Positions 1 to 9,057 of a stretch of 64,000 nucleotides of DNA are shown piece by piece. Source of the stretch: Olavius algarvensis Delta 4 endosymbiont. GTDB taxonomy: Bacteria; Desulfobacterota; Desulfobacteria; Desulfobacterales; CAJINA01. The stretch spans positions 1 through 64,000 of the forward strand of contig CAJINA010000189.1 in NCBI GenBank assembly GCA_905176665.1. Direction: 5' to 3'. The translations under genes and the position numbers were made by a program. The number at the start of each line of letters is the position of its first letter. Positions within the stretch are counted from its first letter, which is position 1. The notes under the pieces were generated by a model, which saw only the letters and a list, made by a program, of their open reading frames with translations, searched no databases and was not told where the DNA came from.

Positions 1-60
1 AAGACGTCTCTGCGCCTCTGTGCGAGGATAATGCCTTTACGGCACAGCCGACTATCTCAG

Positions 61-86
61 ACCTGGCCCTGAGGGCCAGGTTTTAA
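61..86 (+). terminator. Hairpin with short T run
   Basis: A perfect 9-bp stem (61-69 with 73-81) closes a TGA loop and is followed by TTTTAA. It resembles an intrinsic terminator, but the T run is short. It lies 50 bases upstream of the small secreted protein gene, so it may end a transcript entering from the left or act as a leader hairpin. Confidence 0.45.
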
Positions 87-132
87 GGCGCTGAATAAAT
101 CAGAGTTTCAGCATACAACGGAGGTACAGAAC

Positions 133-432
133 ATGAAAAAATACATGCCAGTGTTCGTCATCCTGCTGGTTTTTGTCTTTGCGGTCGGCCCGGCCAACAT
201 CTACGCAGGCGCCTTTGATGATGCCGCTAAAAAAGCGGACCAGGGCGCGGATGTCGCCGGTCAGAAAGTAGATGAGTCCACCAAGGCGGCCCAGGAGGCA
301 ACCGCTACGGCCGGCGAAAATGTGAAAAGCTCCACCAAATCCGGGGCTGGTAAGGTGGGCGGCTTTTTCAACAAAACCTCTAAAACCGTTGAAGGCTGGA
401 TGAAAAACCTCGAGAAAAAGGTCAAGAAATAG
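133..432 (+). CDS. Small secreted Ala/Lys-rich protein of unknown function
   Basis: A 99-residue protein that I do not recognise. Residues 1-25 form a clear signal peptide (MKKY start, hydrophobic core, cleavage probably after IYA). The mature part is low in complexity, rich in Ala, Lys, Gly, Ser and Thr, and probably forms an extended amphipathic helix, with a basic tail ending in Lys residues. A GGAGGT ribosome site ends 7 bases before the ATG. The composition is reminiscent of small periplasmic stress or desiccation-type proteins, but no domain can be named. It stands alone, followed by about 170 non-coding bases and the convergent helicase gene. Confidence 0.7.
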   Translation: MKKYMPVFVILLVFVFAVGPANIYAGAFDDAAKKADQGADVAGQKVDESTKAAQEATATAGENVKSSTKSGAGKVGGFFNKTSKTVEGWMKNLEKKVKK

Positions 433-604
433 AGCGAGTGTTAATCCCGGATACTGCCGCGGCTTCTTGAAACTAGACATTCCGAATTTCGTACTTTGAA
501 TTTAGAGTTTAATAAATCCCCAAATGCCGGAAAAGCCCCCTATATTTTGAAAGCCTCACATTTGGGGCACATTCAATCGACGGGATCGAACTATCTTAAA
601 ATTA

Positions 605-3600
605 TTACCAGTCTACCGGCACCCGGACCGTCTGCCCGGCTTTATTTCTGAATACCAGGAAGCGGTGTTTCCGGCCATATAGATACAAATCCCGGGTGAT
701 CTCCACGTCTTTTTTACAGTAGTCCACTATTTCCCGAATTTTGCCTTCCCGCCACCACCGCAGGGCCTGAAGACCATCCGCGCTTTTGGGGGTTCCCAGC
801 GTTTCCTTGGCCAGGTGGTCCAGGGACAGACGAAACCCCAGGCGGGTTTGAACTGCTTCCAGCAGATCCAGGGTCGGCCAGGCTCCGAAATCAATATCCG
901 CATATCCGCTGAGTACCCGGTAATCGAAGCGTTTGATATTGAACCCGATCACCAGATCCAGGGCCTGCAGGTGGGAAATAAAAGCATCAACCTGATCTTC
1001 AAGATATTCATGAAAAACCTTGTCTTTCGAGTCATATAGAACGACACAACTTACACGCATCAAGTCCGCGCGGTGCCAGCCGCCCACCTCCTGGGCCGAC
1101 CGCTGGGTTTCTATATCAAACACACCGAAACGGATGTCGGGCATCTGGTTGCTTTGGGTTTGCACCGGTTCGACAATCGGTCCCCGCGGTAATTTCCGTT
1201 CTACCTTCCTGGCAGTTGCCGCATAACGCTTGCGGCGCTTGTGGCGCCTGAGCTGGCGGAGCCGTTTTTTGCCGCTGGTTCGACCGATGGGGGGCTGGTC
1301 TGGCCGCACCGGCTGCGGGCGGTCATGCGGCTGTGCAACGACTTCCCCGGCAGTCGATCTGGAGGTGCCGGTCGATTCAATTTTTCGCGTGGTTTTAGCG
1401 GTGGAGAGTCGGCTGATGCGCCGCAAAATAAAATTGGCGGCGGTTTTATCGATCGGCCGGTTGCCGGAACCGCACTTGGGCGAGTGCACGCAGGCCGGAC
1501 ATCCGGTGTCACAGGGGCAGCTGGTTACAGCCTCCAGGGTCCGGGCGAACAACTGGTCAATCTGCCGGTAAGCCTGCAGGCTCAACCCGGCCCCGCCGGC
1601 AATACCGTCATAAATAAAGATGGCGGCCTGCCCGACCTGAGGATGGTAGGGGGTCGATATCCCGCCCAGGTCATTGCGATCCGCCATAACCAGCAGGGGT
1701 AGAATCCCGATAGCCGCATGCTCAACGGCATGGATGCCACCCATAAAATGGAGGTGCGCCTTCTCCACATCATCCTGAATCTCCAGAGGGACATCGAACC
1801 ACACGCCCTGGGTTTCGAACACGTGGGGCGGCAGGTCCAGCGGAATAATATTCATTTTCCGACGGCCCCGAATCTGCCACTTCTCGTATCCAGTCACCTG
1901 TTCCGTGATGCGCAGGATGCCGTGGGAGACCCGGAGGCGCCCCACCTGGCCCTCATCAATAACCTTTATAATTTCAGTCTCTTTTGTGGTTCTTACCTTT
2001 GTATAGTAATCCACGCGAGCCGGCGCCACCCGCACCACCCGCTCCTCCAGGTCGAGATCGTTTACCAGCAGGGTTTCCCCGCGATGCAGGTAAATAGCCC
2101 CGGGATGGGTTTCCCGAAAGACCCGCAGGCCGTCTATGTCGCCCCGGTGTTGCCCGGTATGGCGATCCACGATGGTATAGCGCGATCCACCGCCGCGCAG
2201 GTCGACCTCCCGGTGCGGCATTTTGCGGGTAGCGTATATGCGGTCGCCTTCCGCGCTTTTCAGCAGCCGGGCTTGATCCAGCAGGCGGGCCACCCCTTTT
2301 TTCACGGCCCGGTTGCCAAGGTAGGGTTCGGTTGTCTCCAGGGGGAATTCAGCGGCCGCACAGGCAAGGTGCCTGACCAGGATATCCGGATTGTCCGGAT
2401 TGACCACGGCCGCCTCCGGTCCTTTGTTTAGGAACACTTCAGGATTGCGCATGAAATACTGGTCCAGCGCATCTTCACCGGCCACCACGACCAGGGCCGA
2501 CGGCTGCCCGCCGCGCCCCACCCGGCCGCCGCGCTGCCAGGTAGCGACAATGGAGCCGGGATACCCCACCAGAATACAGAGATCCAGGTCACCAATATCG
2601 ATGCCGAGCTCAAGCGCCGACGTTGTGATCACGGCCAGGAGATCACCGGTGGCCAGTTTGCGTTCGATCTCCCGGCGTTCTTCCGGCAGCAACCCGGCCC
2701 GGTAAGCACTGATTTTGTCCCGGAATTCCCCGCTGCGTTCTCCCACCCACATGGCCAGCAACTCGGTCAATTTCCGCGACTGGGTGTACACAATGGTGCG
2801 CAGGCCTCTTTGCAAGGCCGCTTTCAGCAACTGGATCGTGGCCTGCACCGGACCATCGTGGGGATTGAGCATGACCACGTGGCGGCTGCCCCGGGGTGCA
2901 CCGCTGCGGATGACGGCCTCGGCCTCCAAACCAGTCAGCTGGTGCACCAGTTCAACCGGGTTCGCCACGGTCGCCGAGCAGCAGATATAGATCGGGCGGG
3001 AGCCGTAAAAACTGCAGATGCGCTGCAAGCGGCGGAAGACCTGAGCCAGGTGTGAGCCGAGCAACCCCCGGTAGGTGTGCACTTCATCGATGACGACGAA
3101 ATCCAGATTTTCAAACAGCTGCCGCCATTGCTGGTGGTACGGCAACAGGGCCAGGTGGACCATCTCCGGATTGGTGAGCAGGATATGGGGCGGGTTATTG
3201 CGGATCTTTTTTCTAAACCAGGCTGTCGTATCCCCGTCGTATATACCGGAGGCCAGTTGGCCGTCCGGCAAATGCCCGGCAAGGGATTCAAACGCCCTCT
3301 GCTGGTCCTGGGCCAGCGCTTTCAGGGGGGACAGGTAGAGGGTCCGGCTGTTCGGGTTGGTAAGGACCCGTTCCACGATTGGAAGCGTATAGACCAGGCT
3401 CTTGCCGCTGGCCGTCGGTATCGCCATGACCACGTGCCGCCCCTTGCGGATCAAGTCGATGGCCCGGGCCTGATGTGCGAAAAGTTGCGGTATGGAAAGG
3501 GCCTTCAGCAATTGTTCGATGGACTCCGGCCAGCCCAGATCAGGATTGCCGGTCACTGCGGCCCGGGCGCCCTTTTCGTGGTGGCAGACGACCTGGTCGC

Positions 3601-3682
3601 CAAATTGCCGCGACTTTTTAAGGGCCTCGACATATTCGGCCACATTCGGGGAGCGTTCCGGATCTTTTTTCGTGGGTTTCAT
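605..3682 (-). CDS. DEAD/DEAH helicase fused to DEDD exonuclease (MrfA-MrfB fusion type)
   Basis: About 1025 residues from the ATG at 3682; an upstream in-frame ATG at 3751 is possible, and neither start has a clear Shine-Dalgarno. The helicase part shows Walker A (IPTASGKS, about 88-95), DEVH (about 199-202), a C-C-S-A-T motif III and QRGGRVGRGG as motif VI. These are followed by the DUF1998/MZB Cys cluster (C-P-C-D-T-G-C-P-A-C then C-G-S-G) typical of YprA/MrfA. A basic linker leads to residues 851-1025, an RNase H-like exonuclease with FDIET, GFNIKRFD and YCKKD, the DEDD motifs of YprB/MrfB. In Bacillus subtilis MrfA and MrfB are separate proteins that repair mitomycin damage; here they are one polypeptide. 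The DNA-repair role is inferred from that family. Confidence 0.85.
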   Translation of the reverse strand: MKPTKKDPERSPNVAEYVEALKKSRQFGDQVVCHHEKGARAAVTGNPDLGWPESIEQLLKALSIPQLFAHQARAIDLIRKGRHVVMAIPTASGKSLVYTLPIVERVLTNPNSRTLYLSPLKALAQDQQRAFESLAGHLPDGQLASGIYDGDTTAWFRKKIRNNPPHILLTNPEMVHLALLPYHQQWRQLFENLDFVVIDEVHTYRGLLGSHLAQVFRRLQRICSFYGSRPIYICCSATVANPVELVHQLTGLEAEAVIRSGAPRGSRHVVMLNPHDGPVQATIQLLKAALQRGLRTIVYTQSRKLTELLAMWVGERSGEFRDKISAYRAGLLPEERREIERKLATGDLLAVITTSALELGIDIGDLDLCILVGYPGSIVATWQRGGRVGRGGQPSALVVVAGEDALDQYFMRNPEVFLNKGPEAAVVNPDNPDILVRHLACAAAEFPLETTEPYLGNRAVKKGVARLLDQARLLKSAEGDRIYATRKMPHREVDLRGGGSRYTIVDRHTGQHRGDIDGLRVFRETHPGAIYLHRGETLLVNDLDLEERVVRVAPARVDYYTKVRTTKETEIIKVIDEGQVGRLRVSHGILRITEQVTGYEKWQIRGRRKMNIIPLDLPPHVFETQGVWFDVPLEIQDDVEKAHLHFMGGIHAVEHAAIGILPLLVMADRNDLGGISTPYHPQVGQAAIFIYDGIAGGAGLSLQAYRQIDQLFARTLEAVTSCPCDTGCPACVHSPKCGSGNRPIDKTAANFILRRISRLSTAKTTRKIESTGTSRSTAGEVVAQPHDRPQPVRPDQPPIGRTSGKKRLRQLRRHKRRKRYAATARKVERKLPRGPIVEPVQTQSNQMPDIRFGVFDIETQRSAQEVGGWHRADLMRVSCVVLYDSKDKVFHEYLEDQVDAFISHLQALDLVIGFNIKRFDYRVLSGYADIDFGAWPTLDLLEAVQTRLGFRLSLDHLAKETLGTPKSADGLQALRWWREGKIREIVDYCKKDVEITRDLYLYGRKHRFLVFRNKAGQTVRVPVDW

Positions 3683-3844
3683 TCGTAATTTACTTGATTT
3701 AATGGTTTTATGACATATTATAGGGCTGTCTTTACCATTCACCGCCAACATGCTAATACAACGAAATACCCGTTATTACAATCGCGGGAACTATAACTTG
3801 GTAGTTCTGCCGTAGAGAATTAGATCGTTTTTCAGGAAAACTCC

Positions 3845-5077
3845 ATGATGATCGACCAGATCGTGATCCTTCTCGTCCTGCTGATGCTTTCCGGTTTTTT
3901 TTCGTCAGCAGAAACCGCCCTGTTCTCCATCAGCAAAACCAAAGCCCGGCATATTGCCAAGAAAAAAGACGGCACCAGTGCGCTTATCGAAAAAATGAAA
4001 GCCGATCCCCACCGCCTGTTGTCCACCATCCTGATCGGCAACAACGTGGTGAATGTGGGGGCCTCGGCCCTGGCCACCTCAATCGCCATCGGCCTGTTTC
4101 CCAACTACGCGGTCGGCGTCGCCACCGGTGTGATGACATTCCTGATCCTGGTTTTCGGCGAGGTATTTCCCAAGTCCGTGGCCACCCGCAACAACGTCCT
4201 CATCGCCCGCCTGACGATTTACCCGATCTACTGGCTCTCGATCCTGTTTCATCCGGTGATCATTTTCATGAATTTCATTCCGCGCCTCACCGGTCGGATC
4301 AAGAAGACCCCGGCGGCCACGGAAGAGGAATTGATGACCTTTGTGGAAGTGGTCGAAGAAGAAGGCGGCATTGAAGAAGAGGAAAGGGAGTTTATCAGCG
4401 CCATATTTGAGTTCGACGACACCAATGCCTCCGAGATCATGACCCCCCGGGCAGACATGTTTGTCGTTGAAGCCGCAGAGGCATTGAATCTGGGAAAGAC
4501 TATCAACTCCGGGTTTACCCGCATACCGGTAACGGATGGCGAGCTTGACAATATCATCGGTATCATCAACATCAAGGATCTGTTCCTGCACCAGGTCAAA
4601 TCAGCTGAGAAGCTGGACATCCGGGAAATTATGACGCCGCCCTATTTCGTGCCGGAGAACAAGAAGCTGGATAAACTCTTTCAGCAGTTCAAGAAAAGAC
4701 GCCAGCACATGGCCATCATCGTGGATGAGCATGGGGGCGTTTCCGGCCTGATCACCCTGGAAGACACGCTCGAAGAACTCGTGGGTGAGATCAGTGATGA
4801 GACCGATAAGATCGAGCCCTTGATCATCCGCGACGGGACCCATGCGTGGCGGGTCCTGGGAAAAACCGAGATCGATGATGTCAATGAACGCATTCCAATC
4901 GGCATCCCGGATGTGCGGGACTATGACACCTTCTCAGGCTACGTCTTGCACAATATCGGCCGCATTCCCAAGGAAAAAGAGAGTTTCAGCCTCGACGGTT
5001 TCACCATCACCGTGTCTCAGAAGGACGGCAACCGTATCCGCGAATACCACGTGAAAAAAGACCAGGCGGGCTCATGA
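3845..5077 (+). CDS. CNNM/CorC-type membrane protein (DUF21-CBS-CorC_HlyC)
   Basis: A 410-residue inner-membrane protein. An N-terminal DUF21 domain (about 1-180) has several membrane segments, including a GFFSSAETALFS segment typical of the family. A CBS pair follows (about 200-330, with a TRIPVTD-type segment and a DEHGG segment), then a C-terminal CorC_HlyC domain (about 340-405). The family (UPF0053, old name hemolysin C) is linked to divalent cation, mainly Mg or Co, transport; which ion is not shown here. AGGA about 8 bases before the ATG is the ribosome site. The stop overlaps the next ATG by four bases, so the DUF3047 gene is translationally coupled to it. Confidence 0.85.
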   Translation: MMIDQIVILLVLLMLSGFFSSAETALFSISKTKARHIAKKKDGTSALIEKMKADPHRLLSTILIGNNVVNVGASALATSIAIGLFPNYAVGVATGVMTFLILVFGEVFPKSVATRNNVLIARLTIYPIYWLSILFHPVIIFMNFIPRLTGRIKKTPAATEEELMTFVEVVEEEGGIEEEEREFISAIFEFDDTNASEIMTPRADMFVVEAAEALNLGKTINSGFTRIPVTDGELDNIIGIINIKDLFLHQVKSAEKLDIREIMTPPYFVPENKKLDKLFQQFKKRRQHMAIIVDEHGGVSGLITLEDTLEELVGEISDETDKIEPLIIRDGTHAWRVLGKTEIDDVNERIPIGIPDVRDYDTFSGYVLHNIGRIPKEKESFSLDGFTITVSQKDGNRIREYHVKKDQAGS

Positions 5078-5838
5078 AAACACGCGGCACCGCTCCTTGT
5101 AGAATACGGCTGCTGAACGTTTTGCTTTTATGCGCGCTCCTGCTGGCACTGGCAGTTCCCCTGCGAGCTTCTGAAACGGTGGTCCGGGTCGGCGATTTTT
5201 CGAAACTGGCGCCCGGCGACCCCCTCCCTGCTTTATGGAAGCCCCTGACCTTCAAGAAAATTGAAAAGCACACCCGCTACCGGTTGGTGGCCGACAGCGG
5301 CCAGACCGTATTAACCGCCCAGAGCCGGGAGTCCGCCTCGGGCCTGGTTCGCAAGTTCTCCATAGATCTAAACAAGTTTCCCTATATCAACTGGCGCTGG
5401 AAAGTGGCCCGTATCAACCCGAAAGGCGACGTATCCCGTAAGGATGGGGATGATTACCCGGCCAGGATTTACATAACCTTTGCCTATGATCCGGACCAGG
5501 TTGGTTTTCTGGAACGGGCCAAGTTTGAGACCGCCCGCCTTGTTTATGGCAAAACACCGCCGATGGCGGTTCTCAACTATATCTGGGCCAATCGCGCGCC
5601 ACCGGGTTTATTTGTCCCCAATGCCTATACAGAACGGGCGATCATGGTTGCCGTGCAATCCGGTCCTGGCGGGGCCGGGCGCTGGGTAACAGAAAAGCGC
5701 AATGTCTATGCGGATTATAAAAAAGCGTTCGGAAAAACGCCGACGGCCATCACCGGCGTGGCTATCATGACCGACACGGACAATACCGGGGAAACCGCCG
5801 AGGCCTGGTATGGGGATATATTTTTCTCGACGGAGTGA
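5074..5838 (+). CDS. Exported DUF3047 protein
   Basis: A 254-residue protein with a signal peptide (basic start, then a Leu/Ala-rich core ending near LRASE at about 33). The rest matches the DUF3047 pattern: a jelly-roll-like domain with W-R-W-K near 110, a D-D-Y-P-A-R-I-Y segment, an N-Y-I-W-A segment and a C-terminal D-T-D-N-T-G...A-W-Y-G-D motif. It is probably periplasmic; no activity is known for the family. It overlaps the upstream CNNM gene by ATGA, so the two form a bicistronic unit. No terminator is obvious before the convergent efp gene. Confidence 0.8.
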   Translation: MKTRGTAPCRIRLLNVLLLCALLLALAVPLRASETVVRVGDFSKLAPGDPLPALWKPLTFKKIEKHTRYRLVADSGQTVLTAQSRESASGLVRKFSIDLNKFPYINWRWKVARINPKGDVSRKDGDDYPARIYITFAYDPDQVGFLERAKFETARLVYGKTPPMAVLNYIWANRAPPGLFVPNAYTERAIMVAVQSGPGGAGRWVTEKRNVYADYKKAFGKTPTAITGVAIMTDTDNTGETAEAWYGDIFFSTE

Positions 5839-5929
5839 TTTGCAATTCTTGACTCTTTTTGCTCTTAATCCGCTCAGGAAACGCGCTTTGATGTGCAGAG
5901 CAAGATGAAGAGCACGTATAGCGGTTAGC

Positions 5930-6493
5930 CTATTTCTTCACCCGCTCCACATACTCACCGGTACGGGTGTCTATTTTGAGTATCTCGCCTTCTTCTATAA
6001 AGGGCGGCACCTGGAGTTGATAGCCGGTCTCCAGGGTAGCCGGCTTTGAATCGCCGGAGGCCGTATCGCCCTTGATCCAGGGTTCGGCCTTGACCACTTT
6101 AAGTTCCATAAATATCGGCAGGGTGACACCGATGGGTCGCCCATCAAATAAGAGCACATCGCACTCTGTATTTTCCTTGAGCAGGTCCTTGGTATCACCC
6201 AACTGATCGGCGGTCATGAATTCCTGCTCATAGTTGCTCGAGTTCATGAAGCAGTAGGCTTCGCCATCGAAGTACAGGTACTCCATTTTTACTCCTTCCA
6301 GGTCGGCCTTATTCATCTTCTCGCCCGATCGGTACGTCTTGTCGAACTGAGCCCCGGTCAACATATTCTTCAGACGGCATTTATACAGTGCCTGCCCCTT
6401 GCCGGGCTTTACAAAATCGAACTGGACAACCACATAGGGTTCGCCGTCAATCTCTATCTTTAGCCCTTTTTTGAGGTCGCTGCTCTCATACAT
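5930..6493 (-). CDS. efp: Translation elongation factor P
   Basis: 187 residues, the normal EF-P length, with the three beta-barrel domains. The ribosome-contacting loop reads VKPGKGQA, with Lys32 at the tip corresponding to the modified Lys34 of Escherichia coli. EF-P binds between the P and E sites and relieves stalling at polyproline. No epmA or epmB gene lies nearby, so any Lys modification system is outside the window. The start is followed by YESSDLKKG, a normal N-terminus, with a GGAGAA ribosome site upstream. Confidence 0.95.
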   Translation of the reverse strand: MYESSDLKKGLKIEIDGEPYVVVQFDFVKPGKGQALYKCRLKNMLTGAQFDKTYRSGEKMNKADLEGVKMEYLYFDGEAYCFMNSSNYEQEFMTADQLGDTKDLLKENTECDVLLFDGRPIGVTLPIFMELKVVKAEPWIKGDTASGDSKPATLETGYQLQVPPFIEEGEILKIDTRTGEYVERVKK

Positions 6494-6548
6494 GAATCAG
6501 ATTCTCCTTTTTTCCGCCTGATATAGCGCTTGCGGTCTTGTTTCCTGA

Positions 6549-7304
6549 TTACCCGGCAACTTGCCAGGCCCGGCGGGCCTGTTCCACGAATTGGCCGACC
6601 CGCTGCAAATCCTTTTTAAAGCGCACCGGCTTACCGTTCGCTGCGATGGCATTTGTAAGGGTGCAGCTATCAACGCCGGCCGATCCGACCGCTAAAATGC
6701 CGGCATATACATTTTCCGGCGATAGCCCCCCGGCAAGTATCACGGGAATGCGACTTTGCTGTACAAGCTGCGCGGCCATAGGCCAGTCGCAGGTTTCACC
6801 GGTAATCCCCACAAACCCGGTTACCGGCTGCGGTTCGCTGGCGACCAGCAGGGTATCAGTCAGGAACAGATCGCTGACCGGCTCGAACAGATCGGCCAGT
6901 TCCAGGGTCGGAACCTGACGCTCACGGCCGGTTGGTGCGATGGGTATGGAGCGCATGATCCGAACCGCCGGAAACCGGGTACGAATCCCCTTCTGCAGCT
7001 CTACCAAAGCCATACAGCCGTTGGCTGCATGCTCGTCACTGGTGAGATGTTCACACAGGTGCACGATGTCGGGCCGGTAGTGGTCGATCACCTTGTACAC
7101 CAGATCCGGTTTGCTGAAAAGCGGAATTAGACTGCTCAACGCCCCCAGTTCTCGAACGACCCTTCTTGTATCAGATATCTCGGCGACTTTCCAATTTTCC
7201 GGCGTGACCAGAACCGTGCCGACGTGATCGACGCCCAACCCAATGACGGCCTTGGCTTCCGCCGGGGTTTGAATTTCATATATCTGGGTGATCATGGGTG
7301 TCAT
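6549..7304 (-). CDS. TrpF-like (phosphoribosylanthranilate isomerase family) protein without the catalytic Cys
   Basis: About 251 residues from the ATG at 7304 (another ATG lies at 7295); the open frame extends to 7496 but that N-terminus looks non-coding. The overall TIM-barrel pattern is that of TrpF: a GLGVDHVGTVL strand near the N-terminus, FLTDT holding the expected Asp, and LAGGLSPENV with GSAGVDS near the C-terminus. The usual N-terminal K-I-C-G, which carries the general-base Cys, reads Q-I-Y-E here, and the phosphate-binding S-S-G-V-E reads C-T-L-T-N. No other trp gene is near; it stands divergent from guaA. A true TrpF reaction is therefore doubtful and the function is open. Confidence 0.65.
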   Translation of the reverse strand: MTPMITQIYEIQTPAEAKAVIGLGVDHVGTVLVTPENWKVAEISDTRRVVRELGALSSLIPLFSKPDLVYKVIDHYRPDIVHLCEHLTSDEHAANGCMALVELQKGIRTRFPAVRIMRSIPIAPTGRERQVPTLELADLFEPVSDLFLTDTLLVASEPQPVTGFVGITGETCDWPMAAQLVQQSRIPVILAGGLSPENVYAGILAVGSAGVDSCTLTNAIAANGKPVRFKKDLQRVGQFVEQARRAWQVAG

Positions 7305-7518
7305 GCGGAGATGCCGAACAAGGGGTAACGCCGCGATTATATTGCAATGGTGTCGTATTTCCCCGGTATTTATAAGTTGACTTTTTGCCCGGTCTCTACC
7401 ATATTCGGGTTGATTTCGCAAACCGTTTGCTTTATTTTCACAACCGTTTCGATCGGTTAACGATATTTTGGGGATGTTGCCGGAGCCACACACCATTCAC
7501 CATTGCCGAGGGGTGTAC

Positions 7519-9048
7519 ATGATTCTGATTATCGATTTCGGTTCGCAGTTCAATCAGTTGATCGCGAGAAGGGTCCGCGAGTGCAAGGTCTATTGCCAAA
7601 TCGTTCCGCCCACCATCAAATTGGCAGAAATTCGTAAACTCAACCCGGAGGGCATCATCCTATCCGGCGGACCGGCCAGCATCTATGAGAAAAAGAGCCC
7701 CAAGGTCCACAAAGGTATTTTCAAACTGGGCATACCCATCCTCGGCATTTGCTACGGGATGCAGTTCATGGTGGCCGCCCTGGGCGGCAAGGTCCAGAAA
7801 TCCAGAAAGCGGGAGTACGGGTTTGCTGAATTAAAAGTGAAATCCGCCGGCCAACTGTTCAAAACCGTAGGTCGCAGGACCCAGTGCTGGATGAGCCATG
7901 GAGATTCCATCACCAAGCCGCCGGCCGGCTTCAAAATTACCGGCTACACCGCCAACACGCCTATCGCCGCGGCCATGGACCTGAAAAACAAGTTCTACGG
8001 ACTCCAGTTTCACCCGGAGGTGGAGCATACTCCCAAAGGCAAAGACATGCTCCGCAGCTTTCTGTTTGATGTATGCAAGTGCTCAAAATCATGGACAATG
8101 AAGTCTTTTTCCCAGGAGTGCATCACTGAAATCCAAGCGCAGGTCGGACGCAAAAAGGTGATTCTGGGGCTCAGCGGCGGGGTGGATTCCTCCGTGGCGG
8201 CCGTCTTGATCCACAAGGCCATTGGCAGGCACCTGACCTGTATCTTCGTGGACAATGGTCTGCTGCGCAAAGATGAGGCCCTGCAGCTTAAAAAGACCCT
8301 AAAAGAGAACCTGAACATCAATATCCGGTTTGTCAGCGCCAAACGCAAGTTTCTCTCGGCTTTGGCCGGTGTCACCGATCCGGAAAAGAAACGCAAAATC
8401 ATCGGCAAAATATTCATGGATGTGTTCGAGGCCGAGGCCCGCAAGATCAAGGGCGCTGAATTCCTGGCCCAGGGCACCTTGTATCCGGATGTCATCGAAT
8501 CCCAATCCGCTTTCGGGGGCCCCACTGCCGTGATCAAGTCGCATCACAATGTCGGCGGACTGCCCCGGAAAATGAAACTGAAACTGGTGGAACCGCTGAA
8601 ATACCTGTTCAAGGACGAGGTGCGGCAACTGGGCAAAGCATTGGGCTTGAGTGACCAGATGGTCTGGCGGCAGCCCTTCCCCGGTCCCGGGCTGACCATC
8701 CGCATTATCGGATCCGTGCAAAGCCGGCGCCTGGCCATACTCCGGGAAGTCGATGCCATTCTCCTGGAAGAAATCCGATCCGCCGGTTACTACCGCAGGC
8801 TCTGGCAATCCTTTGCCGTGCTGCTGCCGCTTAAGAGTGTTGGTATCATGGGGGACCATCGCACCTACGAGAATATCGTGGCTGTCAGGGCCGTCACCAG
8901 CAAGGACGCCATGACAGCCGATTGGGCCAAGCTGCCGCACAAATTGCTGGGCCGGATCTCCAACCGGATCATCAACGAAGTAAAAGGGGTGAACCGGGTC
9001 GTATACGATATCAGTTCGAAGCCGCCGAGCACCATAGAGTGGGAGTAA
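7519..9048 (+). CDS. guaA: GMP synthase (glutamine-hydrolysing)
   Basis: 509 residues from the ATG at 7519, chosen because GAGGGG sits 5-10 bases upstream and the protein then begins [10 protein letters not shown] as in the family; the open frame starts earlier at 7468. It converts XMP, ATP and glutamine to GMP. The class I amidotransferase domain shows GICYGMQ (nucleophile Cys) and FHPEVEH. The ATP-pyrophosphatase domain has the SGGVDSS P-loop, and the dimerisation domain ends with STIEWE. It is followed closely by a coiled-coil protein gene. Confidence 0.97.
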   Translation: MILIIDFGSQFNQLIARRVRECKVYCQIVPPTIKLAEIRKLNPEGIILSGGPASIYEKKSPKVHKGIFKLGIPILGICYGMQFMVAALGGKVQKSRKREYGFAELKVKSAGQLFKTVGRRTQCWMSHGDSITKPPAGFKITGYTANTPIAAAMDLKNKFYGLQFHPEVEHTPKGKDMLRSFLFDVCKCSKSWTMKSFSQECITEIQAQVGRKKVILGLSGGVDSSVAAVLIHKAIGRHLTCIFVDNGLLRKDEALQLKKTLKENLNINIRFVSAKRKFLSALAGVTDPEKKRKIIGKIFMDVFEAEARKIKGAEFLAQGTLYPDVIESQSAFGGPTAVIKSHHNVGGLPRKMKLKLVEPLKYLFKDEVRQLGKALGLSDQMVWRQPFPGPGLTIRIIGSVQSRRLAILREVDAILLEEIRSAGYYRRLWQSFAVLLPLKSVGIMGDHRTYENIVAVRAVTSKDAMTADWAKLPHKLLGRISNRIINEVKGVNRVVYDISSKPPSTIEWE

Positions 9049-9057
9049 CTGCCTGTT

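Noticed and set aside
1230-2990. Several long open frames on the plus strand inside the helicase gene
   Set aside because: They lie antisense to a protein with full helicase and nuclease motifs and show no domain or ribosome site of their own.
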